A DNA stretch of 64,000 nt from Triglochin maritima (GCA_963682175.1 OY821784.1:38669621-38733620); one strand, 5' to 3'. Shown: positions 45,790-59,519, numbered from the stretch's first letter. Numbers and translations: made by a program. Notes: generated by a model from the letters alone, not told the origin.

Positions 45790-47143
45790 ATGACGACGGC
45801 GTCGAAGGTGACGGTGGTGGGGGTTATGGCCGTCGCGGTGGCGGTAGCTGCGGTGGTGGCGCCGGCGGTGGTGGAGATGGCGGCGTTGGAACTCCCTAGG
45901 ATGTACGGGTCCTTGCTGACGTGGTTGACGCCGCCTTTCCTGTACTTCGTCGTCAACGGCATCATCATCACCATCGCGGCCTCGTCCAAGTTGATGCCGG
46001 CGCCGGATACATCACCGGCTCCGGAGGTGGATATCTCGCCGGAGGTGGAGATGCCGGCGATCGGAGCTTTGGAAGAAGAGGAAGTGGAGAAAGAGGAGGA
46101 GGAGTTTGTGATATCGAGATCGGAGTGGGTGCCGGAGAGGAGGAGGAGGAGAGATGGGGAAGAGACGCCGGCGCCGGAGGAGAAGCCGCCGGTGTCGTCA
46201 AGGTTTTCTGAAAAAAAAACTGTTAAAGCTAATCCCGAAGGTATACAATTCTAACAACAATATTACTGTAATGTTTTTTTTCCGTCTTCTCATTTTTAGG
46301 TTTGGGAATATCTTATTTCTCTGTTAAACTGTTGGTAGGTTGAGCTTGTGTTTTTAAAAAAATTCATATTGTTCAACCGTAGACATGAAAAATAATCTTA
46401 TCTTGTTTGAAGTTTTAAGAAGACCAACCAAATTTATTAAAGATCATGTTTATCCTATCATGTATGACTTGAAATTAAGGATTCATGATCTACGTCAGTT
46501 CATAATAGGAAATGAATATTATCTTCCACGACAGGATGCTTAATATAGGAACATTTAATCTCAATCTTCCACGACATCTTCAAGTGGAAAGAAAAATTCC
46601 CACAAAAAATGATTTAATTACTTCATGGTATTGTTTGAGGTTAATAAAAATTTGTGACAAAGTCGTGTAAGCATTTTCTTTCTTTCTAGGTTGTTGTTTC
46701 GCTTTCAAGTTACAAGTAGTAACACTAATCATAAGACGGTGATTTTGGTTGGTGGTGCAGGAGGGAAATTGCTGGGAGTGTCACGGCCGAAGCGAAACGA
46801 GACATTAGAGAGCACCTGGAAAATGATAACCGACGGCCGGGCGGTTCCACTGACTCGTCACCATAAGAAATCAGACACTTGGGACGCTCAGGGGAGGCCC
46901 CGTCGTGAGCCGTCCCCAATGAAGAAATCCAAGACATTCAGCGAACGTCGCACAATAGCCTCCCCTTCCCCAGGCTCATCTGGGAGGAGGAGCGGTCGCC
47001 TTTGGAAGGAGCCATCACCTAGCCAAGACGAGCTGAACCGGCGAGTCGAGGCCTTCATCAACAAGTTCAACGAGGAAATGAGGCTGCAGAGACAGGAGTC
47101 AGTAAAGCACTACAGAGAGATGATCAACAGAGGAACACGGTGA
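45790..47143 (+). CDS. DUF4408/DUF761 membrane-anchored protein
   Basis: Two exons, 45790-46240 and 46761-47143, joined in phase 1, give 277 residues. Near the N terminus are a hydrophobic Ala/Val-rich segment (VTVVGVMAVAVAVAAVVAPA) and then YGSLLTWLTPPFLYFVVNGI, the DUF4408 signature, likely a membrane anchor. The middle is acidic (EEEEVEKEEEEF), then basic and Ser/Pro-rich. The C terminus has DUF761: DELNRRVEAFINKFNEEMRL followed by QRQESVKHYREMI (about residues 238-272), predicted helical. Plants have many such proteins, often called cotton-fiber-expressed-like, with poorly known roles in growth and stress. The first exon is GC-rich compared with its surroundings. A G-box just upstream hints at hormone or light control. 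Confidence 0.88.
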
Positions 47144-48134
47144 AGATGTTAAAAGTTGGTTTAATAACTTCTTCATGAGTTTGTTTGTAGAGAAGGGAAT
47201 GGTTTTCTTGGCTTCTCGTCAAGGTCCAGTTTTGGGGAGGGGGCTTTACTTTACTTCACTGCTGTTTCGGCTTCATTTCATTTATTTCTTTGCTTTGTTT
47301 AGGACTTGGGAGTGTGTTTATTACGTATCTATCTATCTATAAAGTAAGTACTAACTAAGTAAGTAATGCTTTACTTGTAAGCAATCATACATTATATTAT
47401 CTCCAGATTTTCAGTTTTGCTTGATATTGAGATGGTTTGAATTTTTCCAATCCAATGAGCTGTGCTTATAACATATTGATCCTCAAGTCAAGAATTGGCT
47501 CTAATTATTACACTAACGATATGGCATGCAAATCAATAATCTTGCATTCTCTAACCAACAGGGTTGTTTAAGATGGTTTTACATATCATCTTCTAGACTT
47601 TGGGTTACACATGAAGAACTGAATAATGCCAATAAAAACATTAATTGTAAAGTGCTAAAAATATTTAAAAAAACAATATATATATACACATACCATTATT
47701 AAAAGTTACAAAATTGTCTTCCAACCGTGTAAGCAACTAAACTAAACCTTGTATAGATTGCACATATGAGTACACCACAGCTGATCTACGATTTCTTGGA
47801 GCAACCCAACCTCTCATAAACAAACACTGGAGGAAAACTAATCAATATAAATAACTCACAAATACAAAAATGAAATGCACTGTAGATTATCAATCATAAA
47901 ACAGTGATGATGGCCAGCCTCCTCGACATAGTTGATGGTGAGGTGGTCCCTGCTGCATGAGACGATTATATGCACCTGCAAACTGACATGTTTCGGCTGG
48001 ATCAATACAATCGCCGAGGTTACGAAACATCGAACCATCTGCATGCAGCGGATTTGAGCTCTAGCTTTGGACAATTGAGGGACTATCCCGCTTGAAATAA
48101 CCTCATGCTAGGATGGTGTTCTGAGTAGGCATGA
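47144..48134. other. 3' flanks of convergent genes, no gene recognised
   Basis: AT-rich sequence between the DUF761 gene and the 3' end of the VAL gene. It holds a short (TATC)n run at 47325-47341 and probably the 3' UTRs of both genes. Confidence 0.5.
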
Positions 48135-51100
48135 TTACGAGTTGTTGGTAATTGGCGGTGAGGGCTCCTCCTCCCTCTCTGGCTGCATATTCAAATCAAT
48201 CTCTGTTTTCACCGGTGAAAGTAGTTCCTTTCTCTTGTCGGATTCTTCAACGGCCACCCCATCATCTGTAATGGCCTCTTTGGTCTTTTTACTAATGGCA
48301 AGCTTCTCGCTCTCTTGCACTGGTAATTCCAGTGACGGACCCTGCTGGGTTTTTTTACGGGCAGTCTCAGCTTCTTTCTCAGATTGGCGTTTCTCCTTCC
48401 TGAGCATCAGTGTGCGAAACCGGCGTTTGACGGTGAGGCAGACATTGCAACCACAAGTCTGTTTGTGCTTCGGACCCTTCCCGCTAGGAGGCTGAATACA
48501 AACAATGCAAGTGCAACCAGGTCGGTGTCGTGGATGCTTTGTGGTGGGCTGGGAAGGATGAGGAGGTGACTCCCCTTCACCAAGAATTGCAAGATTTGCG
48601 AGTGTGTCAAGCCCATCTGATCCTTCCAGCGTGTCATTTTCAACTTTGGACTTGCTCTTCATGGTAGAAGCTGCACATATCCACGAATAAGACATTAATT
48701 CCCTGTGAGAAATTCTTTCATATGTGATTCTAAGTCACTCCATGAACGCTAAGTGTTAGATGAAGGTCTGAAGTTCCCTTACAGCTATTTAAAGTAAGCA
48801 TGTCTGCCAACTCCTCCGTGCTTATCTCCTGTAGTGAGGAACATGAAGACCTACGAAAGTGTGGAAGTGCATGGGAACGTGAAAACAGTATCTAAAACGG
48901 TATTTAGAAGATAATAATGTCAAGACATTAAGAAAAATATTAAGAAAATTCTCAAATTTGTCAACCACCTTGCCCCCACCCACTTTATTTCCTTTTCAGT
49001 CGTGATTTTACCAATCCTTCCCTGAAATATTCGTTTAAATTTTTAATTCTAACAGCCTTTCACAAGGAAAATTATGTTTTGGTAAAGTTGAAGGAGCAGA
49101 ATCCCTATCATCAAGATAATTGCACATGAGTGAACCTACAACGCTTGATTAATTATAAAATAAAAGGCGCCCAAAATGAACATTAGGACTTTCGCAGAGA
49201 ATAGAAAATTCACCTACTAGTTTTTATTTGCTAAAAAGATTTCTTACTAACGTTTGCACCCAAAGTTAGATGTGGTTAGGCTTGTAGCCGACCAACTGAA
49301 ACATCAGTTTCAGATCTATGATGATTGTGAAACCTTTGAATATCTAAAACTTAAATCTTTTGTACCTATCAGGATCCCAAGCATTATCAGAACAAATCCA
49401 CCTAGAAGGCAGTAAAGCATCTGCTGGAACTTTCCGCCACTTTGAACAATCTTCACATTGGGACCATTGATCCTTCCCCCTGGTTTAGAATAAAAAGTGA
49501 AAGATAAAGGACACAAATACAAGATGAAGTGTAATTCCAATCTAAACTGCGATAGATCATAGATGGTTGGGATGAATTTTACCCTTCTTCATTTGATGTA
49601 AAAATCGAAGGCCTTCCGAGAACTGGGGCTTCCTGTGCAAGTGTGCATCATAGAGTACCAGTCAAAATATGAGGATTCTTCTAGCAAAAATGGGCCTATA
49701 TTATCGCAACTCATGTGGAATTTCAAAATTCCAGCTCTTTGCAAGGCATTTCTTGTCAAACATATTGATGTAGAGAATGGAACTTTACGACCAAGGACTG
49801 CAAATACTTTCATCAACTTCTAAACATCTCATTTGCTGATGACACAAGTCTAGATCTAAGGTTCAAGTACAATGCCAAGCTAAACTACCACATCCAAACA
49901 CCCCTTCAAGGACCTTTAATGTGGCCAAGTTTTATTTGAAATTTTCAGGAATAAAATAAACTCAAGTTTGAAGTATGCACCTCATATTCCTCGAACTCAT
50001 AACCTTCGATTACCACAATAGAGGGGAGACAACTTGGCGGTGGTCGCAGCAATTCTTGAGCCTCTTCCCACGTCAGCTTGAGTTCAATAGATTCCTCATT
50101 TTCAATCCGTAGCCTTTTACTTTTTGAACCAACAGTTGTGCTCTTTCTTCTGCCGGGAAGAAGAGAGGACTTTGTAGGAGGTCTCTCCTTTTGTATGAAT
50201 TCCGACTTGTCGAGCTTAGACCAGTCCATCTTATCTGCTTGATTAGATGGAGTTATCGATTCAGAATTACCTCTAACAGTATCACAAGATATTGTTTCAT
50301 TCTGTCTAGTATTTGTGCTATTACCTTCAGTTGTACAAGACAAACCATTTCCAGATTTGGGGACCTGGTGTCAGTCAATGAAACAAACTGTTACGAAGAT
50401 ATTTTCGAACATAAACAGGTGTAAAATGATAATGCGTATTAAGGAGTATAGGGCAGTGTTTATGCCAAGAATTTATGCTTGCTACAAATTTTAATTTGGA
50501 GAGCCCACCTGTTCACATTGGATGTTGGATGCTTTCCTGAAACCCATGACCAACTTCCCTTCGGGATCTATCTGACTAAATGTCACTGTGGAAATACTTA
50601 ACAATTAGAATTAGCCAGTGAGTGTATTGCATCTCAGTGAACAGCATAATTAATGTGAACAACCTATTAAAATAGCCAGAACAATTCAAAGAATAGCATG
50701 GGCATTTGAAAAACTGAAACAACAGAAGTAATAGGAGAAAGAAAATTAATAAATACAAAAAGGACTAACTTGACTAAGAAGTGAGCATTAGGTATCTATT
50801 TTTACAAAGTAAAATGTTTTCAGAGTCCAGATAGGAGACTTGATGAGAATTTATTGCAAATATTTAGAATAGGAATACAACAGATCAAAGCCTTTTGAAC
50901 TTCACACTTGTCGAGAAGAACGATATGCAACTTATCATAGCACCATCTGTGGAAGGGACATCAATGGTCGACATGATCCAATATAAGTTCCCTTACGTTG
51001 TGTTTATGATATAGCACCTAGCATATGCTAAAGCTAAAAGAAACATTTGAATCTGTAAAGAATGTCTTAGTTGAAAAGCTGCTAATCGAGACTTGAGAGC

Positions 51101-54100
51101 AATCAAGGAATCAACATCAACATAACCCCAATGCCTCAGAAGAGGCTCCCGCCTAAGCGAGGTAAGAGGGGGTCGGATGTACGCAACCCTACCACTGTAA
51201 AACAGTGAGGTTGTTTCCAATTGACCCAAATGATGCAAATGCAACTGACCATCTGCAATTCCACAATAAAAGAAATGCAGATCGTTTAAATAGTCCTTTG
51301 ATATAGTCCATGATGCTCCAAATGTCAAAAAAAAAACTTAATCTTTGACACAGTGGAAAGGAATCAAAGCATTCAAATATTTATAAGATTGATTGCATAA
51401 GAAAAGGTACAGTATCACCACTCCAGTTGCTGGACATTCACCTGTGTCACCTGCTTGCAGTTGCATTGACTGAATGCAAGGAGTCACTCCCTCTAAGACA
51501 TACATTCTGCTGTTATTATTTGGCCAAAATCGGAATTGAAACACCCACTCCTTCCCAGTCGCATCTTGAACTTTCAAAGGAAGACCTTCAGGTTGAGAAA
51601 TTGCAGGGAAATATGCCTGTATGTTATTGGCTTGCAAAATTAACAAAGGATAGACGTTTCACAATGGAAGCACCGTACACTACTAAAAAGCATCCTATGA
51701 CTGGAGAAGCTTTTGTAGTAAGTAGTAACACAGCTGAAATTTTGTTTCTTGTTAAAATTGCAAGGGACTTTTTTTAACAGTAAAATTGCAATGAACTTAT
51801 CATGTGTATGACACCCGTGCACTTTTTCCTGCCTCCCTTTTATTAGCTTAATAAAATAAAAATACATTACCAGTAACAGGAACCAAATGAACTATCAGTG
51901 TGCTACATTTTGTAATAAAATATAAAATCTAAAAAAGGGATAAGACACTACAGAAGAAGAAAGAAAACAATCTTTAGATAAAGAACAAATGTATCTCTTA
52001 AGCTATTTTTAACAAGAAAGAAAATTCAGTGACTAAATTAAGACAAATTCTCTGAAGATAATAGCTTATAAGTATTACACTATTACCTCTGCACACTTTT
52101 TCGGCAGCACCAGACGTCCAATGCGACCAGCATCGCTTGCACTTAGTATTTTTTCAAATAGAGGAGTGATCACAGAATTTGAGCTTACACATTATTAAGG
52201 TTCAACACGAAAGTAATTTAGACCAAGAAATGTGAAAGATAAAGTAGTGAAATGCATAGTCTATGTTAAAAAAACCCAGAGAACATGCAATTTTAAGCTT
52301 CAGGTTAAACAATGAGAGGATTTTGACGTAAGAAACAACAAGGCGGATACTCTCCAGAAATTTGTTGAAGTTCTTGATCCGTTATTCTAGGCCAATATCG
52401 AGGAAGTAATTGATTTCTTCCCCGTCCATCCATACGAGGCCTTCCATTGCGTATCTGATTTTGCGATTCTCCCGTAGATTCTATTCCATTGTTAGGATTA
52501 GGATATAATTGTTTAGATGATGAACTGGGAGGTGTTTGGCTGTGAGCTTGACTTGCAGACGCTCTTGCTTGATCATTTGACTCGACGGGGGCCGAAAAAG
52601 GTGAAGATAGGCCAATAACAGCAGATGTTGACTCGTCCTTCAAGATGGGTGGTCGAATAGGAGCACCAATACACGTATTAGGAACTTTCTCGATTTTGAT
52701 ACCTGCAGAACTGCTCAAACGTGAACCATGAATCACCCCTTTTCTGGTGAGCACACGATGAGTATCTTCAACATGGGCACCAGATTCTTGCAACCTCTCA
52801 GTGCCTCCTTCATCCCTACGAAACCCACTAAAACCTGATGCTTTCAGCCCCGTATTTCCATTAACAAGCCCATCTATTGTGATTCGGTTCAATCCACTCG
52901 ATATCGGCCTGTCATGAAAATCCTCCATTTTCCTTTTATCCAGAACAGTAGATCGACCACCAGACATCAGCCTTTCGATGCTGTTATGCCTGTCGAATTC
53001 AAAGGACAGTCGTTGATGTAGATCAGACTGAGCAGCAACTGCTGCACTCCAAGCAGTTGAGGGCTGACGCCACTGTCCAGAAGCTGCATTATTTGCAGAT
53101 ATTTGATTCCAACTTTTAACCGGTGATTCTTTAAGTTTTTCAGAAGTGGGGAGAAACACGGACGAAGACCACATCTGGCCCGTTCCCTGGAGCAAACAAT
53201 GGGACATTCTGATCAAGGAACAAGACAGAAATCCAAGACAGCAAACCTTGACATCACTGAAAAGATACATACCCTTTCATAGGGCTTCCGAAATAATTTG
53301 TTCGACTATAATAAAAAAGTATTAGAATAATTTAGAATGAAATACATAAAGTCAAGAAATAAAAATAAATAACAACTTTCATTTCTAAAGACAAGTCACA
53401 CAAACCATCATCAACTACAATTTGACTAGAAAGCATCTCGATAACAGATGATGATAAATAAAACATCAGCACTAATATAACTACACAAGCTAATTAATCA
53501 TACTGCGGAAAATAAAAGATATCCTACTTTATATTAAGTATTATACTTGATAAGAGAAGGGCTCTGCCTCCACTACCCTTAAAGTTAAAACATGTCGACA
53601 TCAATTGACCTTGTTAATAATTTGAAATTTAAACTCCAAATGGAGAATCCAATCCGTAGATTTTTATTATTTATGACTCAAATTATGATAATAACTAAAA
53701 ATAGACAATGACCACATTAAAAAAGCTGAGTGTTTGACTAGATTTACTCCCTTTCTATAAGATCATGAAATGCAGTCAACATAATGATAAATAAAATTTA
53801 CAGAAAGGTAAGAAATTGATCACATGTTTCGTCGACCAGTGATTACGTAGACGAAGAGGTCCTTCCTTACCACAACAAAACCTTTCTGAGCACAAGCCAT
53901 GCACTCGATACCTCCAGCATCAAGAAGCACAAATGCGGAAGCAGATACTATACACCCACAATGCACCCTCTGTGAGAAGGATAGCATTAGAACCCATGGC
54001 ACATAACATAAATACAGAAATCACCTGGTTTACAAAAATAGGACATGTATGTAATTTGAAAATGTGAGGTTGAAGGTCACAAAATATTACACCTTTCCAC

Positions 54101-54999
54101 ATGTCTCACATTTCCTCCAACCATCTCCATGTGAGTGAAAAGCTTCGCAGAATCCCCCTTGTTCGTACGAAGTGCTGCATAGCAAATACAGGGTTTTCAT
54201 GTATAGTAATAATAAGCAGATTCCAGTACTAAATTGTCCATATAACAGCAGAACAACATAAAGATTCAAAGGGAGGGATTAACCAACTTAGACATGCAAA
54301 ATTCTCAAAATCAACAAAATCCCAATCCAATCATACCAATAACAACTTTAAAATCCCATCCTCGACCGAAAACACCCAAACCCAACTAAAAAGACGTAAA
54401 TTTGAGCAAACTCAAGATCTCAAAATCTCCAAAATCAAAACCACTCACTCCAACCACTGAAGATCCCACCTCCCAAACCGACTCAAAAACCATAAAAAAA
54501 CATCAAAAACAACTAATAATTCCATTTTTAAGCCAAAACCAAACGTAAATTCAAGCAAACTCAACATCTCCAAATCTCAAAATCCAAAATTAGTGATACT
54601 GAAATCGTAAATTGGAGACGTAAAAGCAATTGGAGCAAAATTAGTGATACTGAAATCGTAAATTGGAGACGTAAAAGCAACTAAAAAAATCAATTTTAAA
54701 CTCAAAACAGTCAAAAGCAGACGTAAATTGGAGCAAACTGAACCTCTAAAAATGTCCAAACCCCAAAAATCCCAGCTTCAGCCCAAAAAGATCCCAACTT
54801 TGGTGAATTGGTTGCAGCAAAACCCCGAAAAGAGCAAAAAGACGTGGAGTTGGAGTCAAAAAGGTACGTACGAGCATCGATCGCAGAGGTCGGCGAGGTC
54901 GCCGGAGCGGAGTCGCCAGCCCTTCCGCCAGCCGGCGGCGGGGTCCGATTTTGGACCTTTGCAGTGGGCGTTGAAGCAGATCTTCGTCGAACTCGACAT
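48135..54999 (-). CDS. VAL: B3-domain transcriptional repressor of the VAL family
   Basis: Twelve exons give 881 residues in frame: 54872-54999, 54093-54174, 53871-53969, 52351-53186, 52087-52183, 51442-51616, 50509-50585, 49981-50364, 49583-49632, 49366-49479, 48783-48850 and 48135-48670. VAL proteins bind RY (CATGCA) sites and recruit Polycomb and histone deacetylase complexes to silence seed genes and FLC. The order is typical: PHD-like zinc domain (KICFNAHC...[16 protein letters not shown]...HCGCIVS, residues 1-103); B3 domain ([20 protein letters not shown]...[20 protein letters not shown], about 390-500); CW zinc finger ([20 protein letters not shown], about 647-690); a Cys-rich GCTCIVC...CGCNVC segment; and a C-terminal EAR motif DLNMQP (862-867). 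All key residues seem intact. Orthology to VAL1, VAL2 or VAL3 cannot be settled from sequence alone; conserved neighbours suggest VAL3. Confidence 0.93.
54586..54680. repeat. Tandem 51-bp duplication in intron 1 of the VAL gene
   Basis: AAAATTAGTGATACTGAAAT and the sequence after it are repeated exactly with a 51-bp period (starts 54586 and 54637). A recent slippage event or assembly artefact. Confidence 0.9.
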
Positions 55000-55921
55000 C
55001 CAACCAAACCCTAATACGAACGAAGATTTGGTAACAAAAATCCAGAAAGAAAGAAAGAAAAAAAGAGTAGAAGAAGGTGAAGTATTTATTTGGGACTGGA
55101 ATTTGACTTCTGGTTTTTGTTTCCTCACTGATTTTTATTTTTACTCAACTTCAGTCTGTCTACCTCTTATGTAGTTTAGTTTTGTATAACATTTTTTTTT
55201 CTTTTCTATAAACAAAAATAAATCAACTTCTTTTTTCCAACCTAATTTTCAAAAAAAAACTTTTTTTCTTTTTTTATTTTTGAAAGAAAAAAAGTTTTTT
55301 TCTTTCAAAAAGACATATTTCACCAAATGTGAATTGGTGGACTGAATTAATACAGTCAAGGTATTGAATTTCCCTTTCTAATTCCATAATTGGCAAATCA
55401 TTTGTAATGAAGCAATTAACTACCAACCACTCTGTCACATTTTCTAACAACTATTTCCGTCCCTAGCCTCAAGACTCATCAAAATAGTTGACAACTCTCT
55501 TTTTATTTTATTTTTAAAAAACAGTGGAGAAAAACCCAACATTGAAACTTAAAATATTAGATAGTGCAGAAATGTTATATTTAGAGTGCTAAATAAATTG
55601 ATGATGACAAGAAACAAAAATATTTCTTTCTTCTTTTGGAAATCACTCTCACCGTCCTTAAATTAAAAAACGTGTATAGAATTAATTTGGTAAAAAAACA
55701 CATATATCCATTCTTCCGATTTGAGTGTAGCAACACTACACTTGGGGCATTCACTTGGTGGAGACCGACCCGATTACCCGATTATGATATAGAAAGACCC
55801 GAACCGAAACGGGGAAGAACAGGAAGCAAACCGAAACCCTAGACTAGAGTGCGGAAAACCCTAGAGTGGAGATTCGAAGGCGAAGAACAGGAAGAAGGAC
55901 AAGAAGAAGGGCGCCGTTGCG
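55000..55921. other. Divergent promoter region between the VAL gene and the small basic-protein gene
   Basis: About 0.9 kb between two divergent starts, with A/T homopolymer runs (55190-55310) and a possible leader of the downstream gene from about 55760. The 55.25-55.31 kb part forms a loose inverted repeat of AAAAAGTTTTTTTCTTT words. Confidence 0.5.
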
Positions 55922-57151
55922 ATGGACGTCACCTCGAACCCCGATTCCGGTCCCAAAGGTACCACCTTTCCAATCTCCAACGCTGTTTTTTTTGGGGGGG
56001 TGGGAGGACAAATTTCCAACCTTTTCGACTTACCCAATTGCTTCATTTGCAGCTATGGATTTTTCGGAGGAGAAACCATCCAATTCGACGTTCACAAGGT
56101 GTGTTCGATTTGAGTTTGTTTTTGTGAAAAGTTTTAGTTTTAGTGAATTTGAACTATTTTGTGGTTTCAATTTATGCATTACATATTGGGATAGTTTAGT
56201 GTACTCTGTTGATGTTGAAGGTGTGATGGGTTTGGAGGAAGCCTTTTAGTTGGAACTTTTTTCAATGAGTTATGTATTTATTGTTCAAATTGTGCATTAT
56301 ATCCTTGCCTTCAGAGTACTAATTTTGGTTAGTGTTCTCTGTTTCTTCTGGTAAGGGTGTGATTGATTTGGTGTTCGAAAATTTATTCTAAGAATCATCA
56401 TGTGTTCGACTCGAGTATGTTCTCTTGCCTTGGAGAGGAAGTGGTTAAAGTCATTCAAATTGGAAAAAAAATGAATTTTTTTCCAGCATTTGCTACAACA
56501 ACCAACCCCTTAAAAGTTGTTTTGAATCCCCCAGTAGAGTAAATGTGAATTTTTTCCCAAATATTTATCACTCACTACTCATCACAAATCTAGTTCTCTT
56601 GTACGATTCTCTCCTGGAATGTCAGATGTTGTCATGAAGAATTTGAATTTTTTAGATGTTCACGAAACACAGGAAAATGTGCTGTTTTGCTTATCAAGCC
56701 AATCATTCTAGAGATTAGATCAGACTTGCAGATATTAGAGGGATTTGTTTAAATGATTAAAAAATTGATTTTGAGTCGTCGTAACCACAATGGCTTTTAA
56801 TCTGGTTTATCCTCTTTTTGAGCTTTCAGTTTGTTGATGAGAGTGCACTATCACCTTCTTTGTCATGATTTTCGGAAATCATAATCAACATGATATTTAT
56901 TATTTTAGTCAAGAGTAATGCCAACTAGTTCGTTTATGTCTAGGATAATGAATTATGTGTTTTACATAACATTGTTCCCTCCCTCTTCCAGGAAGATGAC
57001 AAAATCAGTGCAAATGAAAAGATCAAAGAATGTCCGGAAACGCAAGGCTTTAGAGAGAGCCATCTCCAACAGCGAAAAGGCAGAGGAGAAGGTGTCTAAA
57101 AGCACTGACAAAAAACAGAGAATCCAGTCTGCTAAAACATTATATGACTAA
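55922..57151 (+). CDS. Small basic protein of 80 residues, function unknown
   Basis: Three exons (55922-55958, 56053-56098 and 56992-57151) join in frame. The product starts MDVTSNPDSGPKAMDFSEEK and continues through KMTKSVQMKRSKNVRKRKAL to a Lys/Glu-rich helix ending AKTLYD. KRSKNVRKRK looks like a nuclear localisation signal. The C-terminal half is strongly charged and predicted helical. It has no domain I recognise. Clean exon joints and a plausible start context support a real gene. Only exon 3 is easily seen as an open frame, so automated annotation may misplace the start. Confidence 0.65.
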
Positions 57152-58521
57152 TGTAAACACTTATCCAGAAATATGATTCAACTTCTTTTTGATCGAGAAA
57201 TATGATTCGACTTTATGTATTTTATTCCTTTTTGATCAAATTATTTATTTAATTGTTGAAATCTTCACCAGTTGTTGTGCGGATAGCTTTCAGATTTACG
57301 AGAGATTATTTCCTATTTCGTAATGTTCATCAAATACTTTAAGTCTTCCCCCTTCCTGAAATCTTTTGCCGTCTCTTAACAGGTTTTGATCACCTAGCAA
57401 TTTTGGTAGTGATGTAATGCGTGTTTGTGTTGTTCTTTGGGTCCGTCTTGGAACCCAATTTCTGCGGTTGACCATTCAGATGTGGTGACTCCGCCCCAGA
57501 CCCAATCAACCTAACCTTGATGTATCCATGTCGGAACAACTGTTCGAAAATCCTAGCTATTATTTCTATTGATATACTGTTTTTTTCTTGATGGTTTTGA
57601 TTGTGCCCGTGATAATAATAAAACAAAATCATATATTTTACCATGAATTTGTTAATTTTATTTATAAGTTAGTTGACACCCCTGGCACTGAGAGATCAGA
57701 TAAATGTCTCCGGATGACAGAAGACCAACATTTTCAGCTCACAATGCTGAAATCCAATGCCGATCCAATTATTTATTTTGAGCTGCTGATGTTGTTATCC
57801 GAACTACTTTTTTGCTTCACTTCCACTCTATTATATGCACGCCACAAAAGTTTCAAATTGGAGCCGAAAAGGACCAACATCATTAAGCTATTTTTGAATT
57901 GAGTATCTCCTATCCTGATCCCTATTTAAAAGCCCATGGTCTTGCTAATAAAACTCGTTCCCCAACAACGATGTCTCCAAAATAAGGAAATTCGATCATC
58001 ATGTGTATCTGACCTTTTTTAGTCTGACCTTTTAGAAAATATCAAATCATGGTAAGTTTCTGTTATTGGATACATCTTCTCTTGGGATAAAATCATGATC
58101 AGGCTAATATGCTATTGAGATGAGACATATTTGGACAATTTTAAGCAAGGAATCAGGTAGTTGTTGGACCAAACTTAGTGCAGTGACACGAGAAGAAGCA
58201 ACAGTTGCTCCAAAGTCAAGTTATGTCTGGCTTGTAATTAGGATGCATGTTTCTAAAGTAATCTTCCTGCCAATCAGGTCCCACTATTTTATATTCATTT
58301 TAGCAACAAAAATTATTAAACGTGAAGCACAAAAACTGTAAAACCATGTAAAATATTAAACAATAAGGAATTGAAGCTTGTTTTTTGTAGTTTATTTTCA
58401 TATCCACTGTTGACTAAGACTTCTTCTTTAATCTGTATCAACACTAAATGGTTATATATAATATAAATTTAAGTGATTTGGAAACTGAAAATGACTTGGG
58501 ATTGTGAGCTGCACCTGCACC
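57152..58521. other. Intergenic region, no gene recognised
   Basis: AT-rich sequence. A 104-codon frame at 57588-57902 has no known family resemblance and no flanking splice structure I could build. Confidence 0.45.
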
Positions 58522-58859
58522 AATAAAATAAGGATCGTTATACACGGACGCGCGCGTCACGGACGTGCCTTATGTGGATCTGTACAGCTCAGCTATTTTC
58601 TTTGAGTCAGCGTCCAGTCAGCGAAATTTCTCTTCCCGCGTTTTGGTCTTTTTAAAAAATGCCGGTTCTTTAAGTTGAACGATTCCTTTCCCAATAAACA
58701 GATAAGACAGTGTGCAGACCCTAAGACAACGTGCAGACCCTTTATTCGTGCAGAGCCCACACTTATCACAATTACGTTGGATCAACTTAATTTGTCTAGC
58801 TTACTTTATGTGTGTGTGCGGTTTACATTATGTGTCTGTCCGGTTTACTTTATGCGTGC

Positions 58860-59190
58860 AGACCCTAGGACAACAAATACACTTATTCCGGACAACAAAT
58901 ACACTTATTCCGGACAGTAACTACACTTATTCCGGACAGCAAATACACTTATTCCGGACAACAAATACACTTATTCCGGACAAACTTTCTGTTCCGTTTC
59001 TGGACACACTTTTTCTTATTCTGGACAACTACACTTATTCTTGACAACAAATACACTTATTCCGGACAACAACTACACTTATTCCGGACAGCAAATACAC
59101 TTATTCCGGACAAACTTTCTGTTCCGTTTCTGGACACACTTTCTTCTTATTCTGGACAACAACTACACTTATTCCGGACTGCAAATACAC
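58860..59190 (-). repeat. 22-bp tandem array, TTGTCCGGAATAAGTGTATT on the minus strand
   Basis: About thirteen copies of the plus-strand unit ACAAATACACTTATTCCGGAC, some with AGCA or AACT variants; a larger block with CTTTCTGTTCCGTTTCTGGA is itself repeated at about 58982 and 59113. Confidence 0.9.
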
Positions 59191-59194
59191 TTAT

Positions 59195-59445
59195 GTAGAA
59201 TGTTTGTCCAGTTTATAATGGAAGTTTGTGCAGAAATGGAACAGAAAATTTGTCCTGTTTATTTAGAAAGTTTGTCCTGTTTATGTACAAAGTTTGACCA
59301 GTTTATGTAGAATGATTGTCCAATTGATGTTGGAAGTTTGTCCAGAAATGGAATAGAAAGTATGTCCTGTTTATGTAGAAAGTTTGTCATGTTTATGTAG
59401 AAAGTTTGTCCTATTTATGTAGAAAGTTTGTCATGTTTATGTAGA
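59195..59445 (+). repeat. 22-bp tandem array, GTTTGTCCTGTTTATGTAGA
   Basis: About ten units of GTTTGTCCTGTTTATGTAGAAA with variants. The unit shares length and TTGTCC with the preceding array but is inverted, so the two arrays face each other. Confidence 0.85.
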
Positions 59446-59519
59446 TACAATGAGAGCAAAATGAGATATTGATGGTACCTATTATTGATGGTAACTATTA
59501 CACAATAAGATATAATGAG

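Noticed and set aside
51180..51330. Extra exon in VAL intron 6 ([13 protein letters not shown] frame after an acceptor-like site)
   Set aside because: It would break the B3 domain; the canonical continuation [19 protein letters not shown] is at 50509-50585 in the right phase.
58675..59310. Frames of 81-110 codons with TLIPDNNYTYSGQQIHLFR repeats
   Set aside because: Translation of a 22-bp tandem array in three frames.
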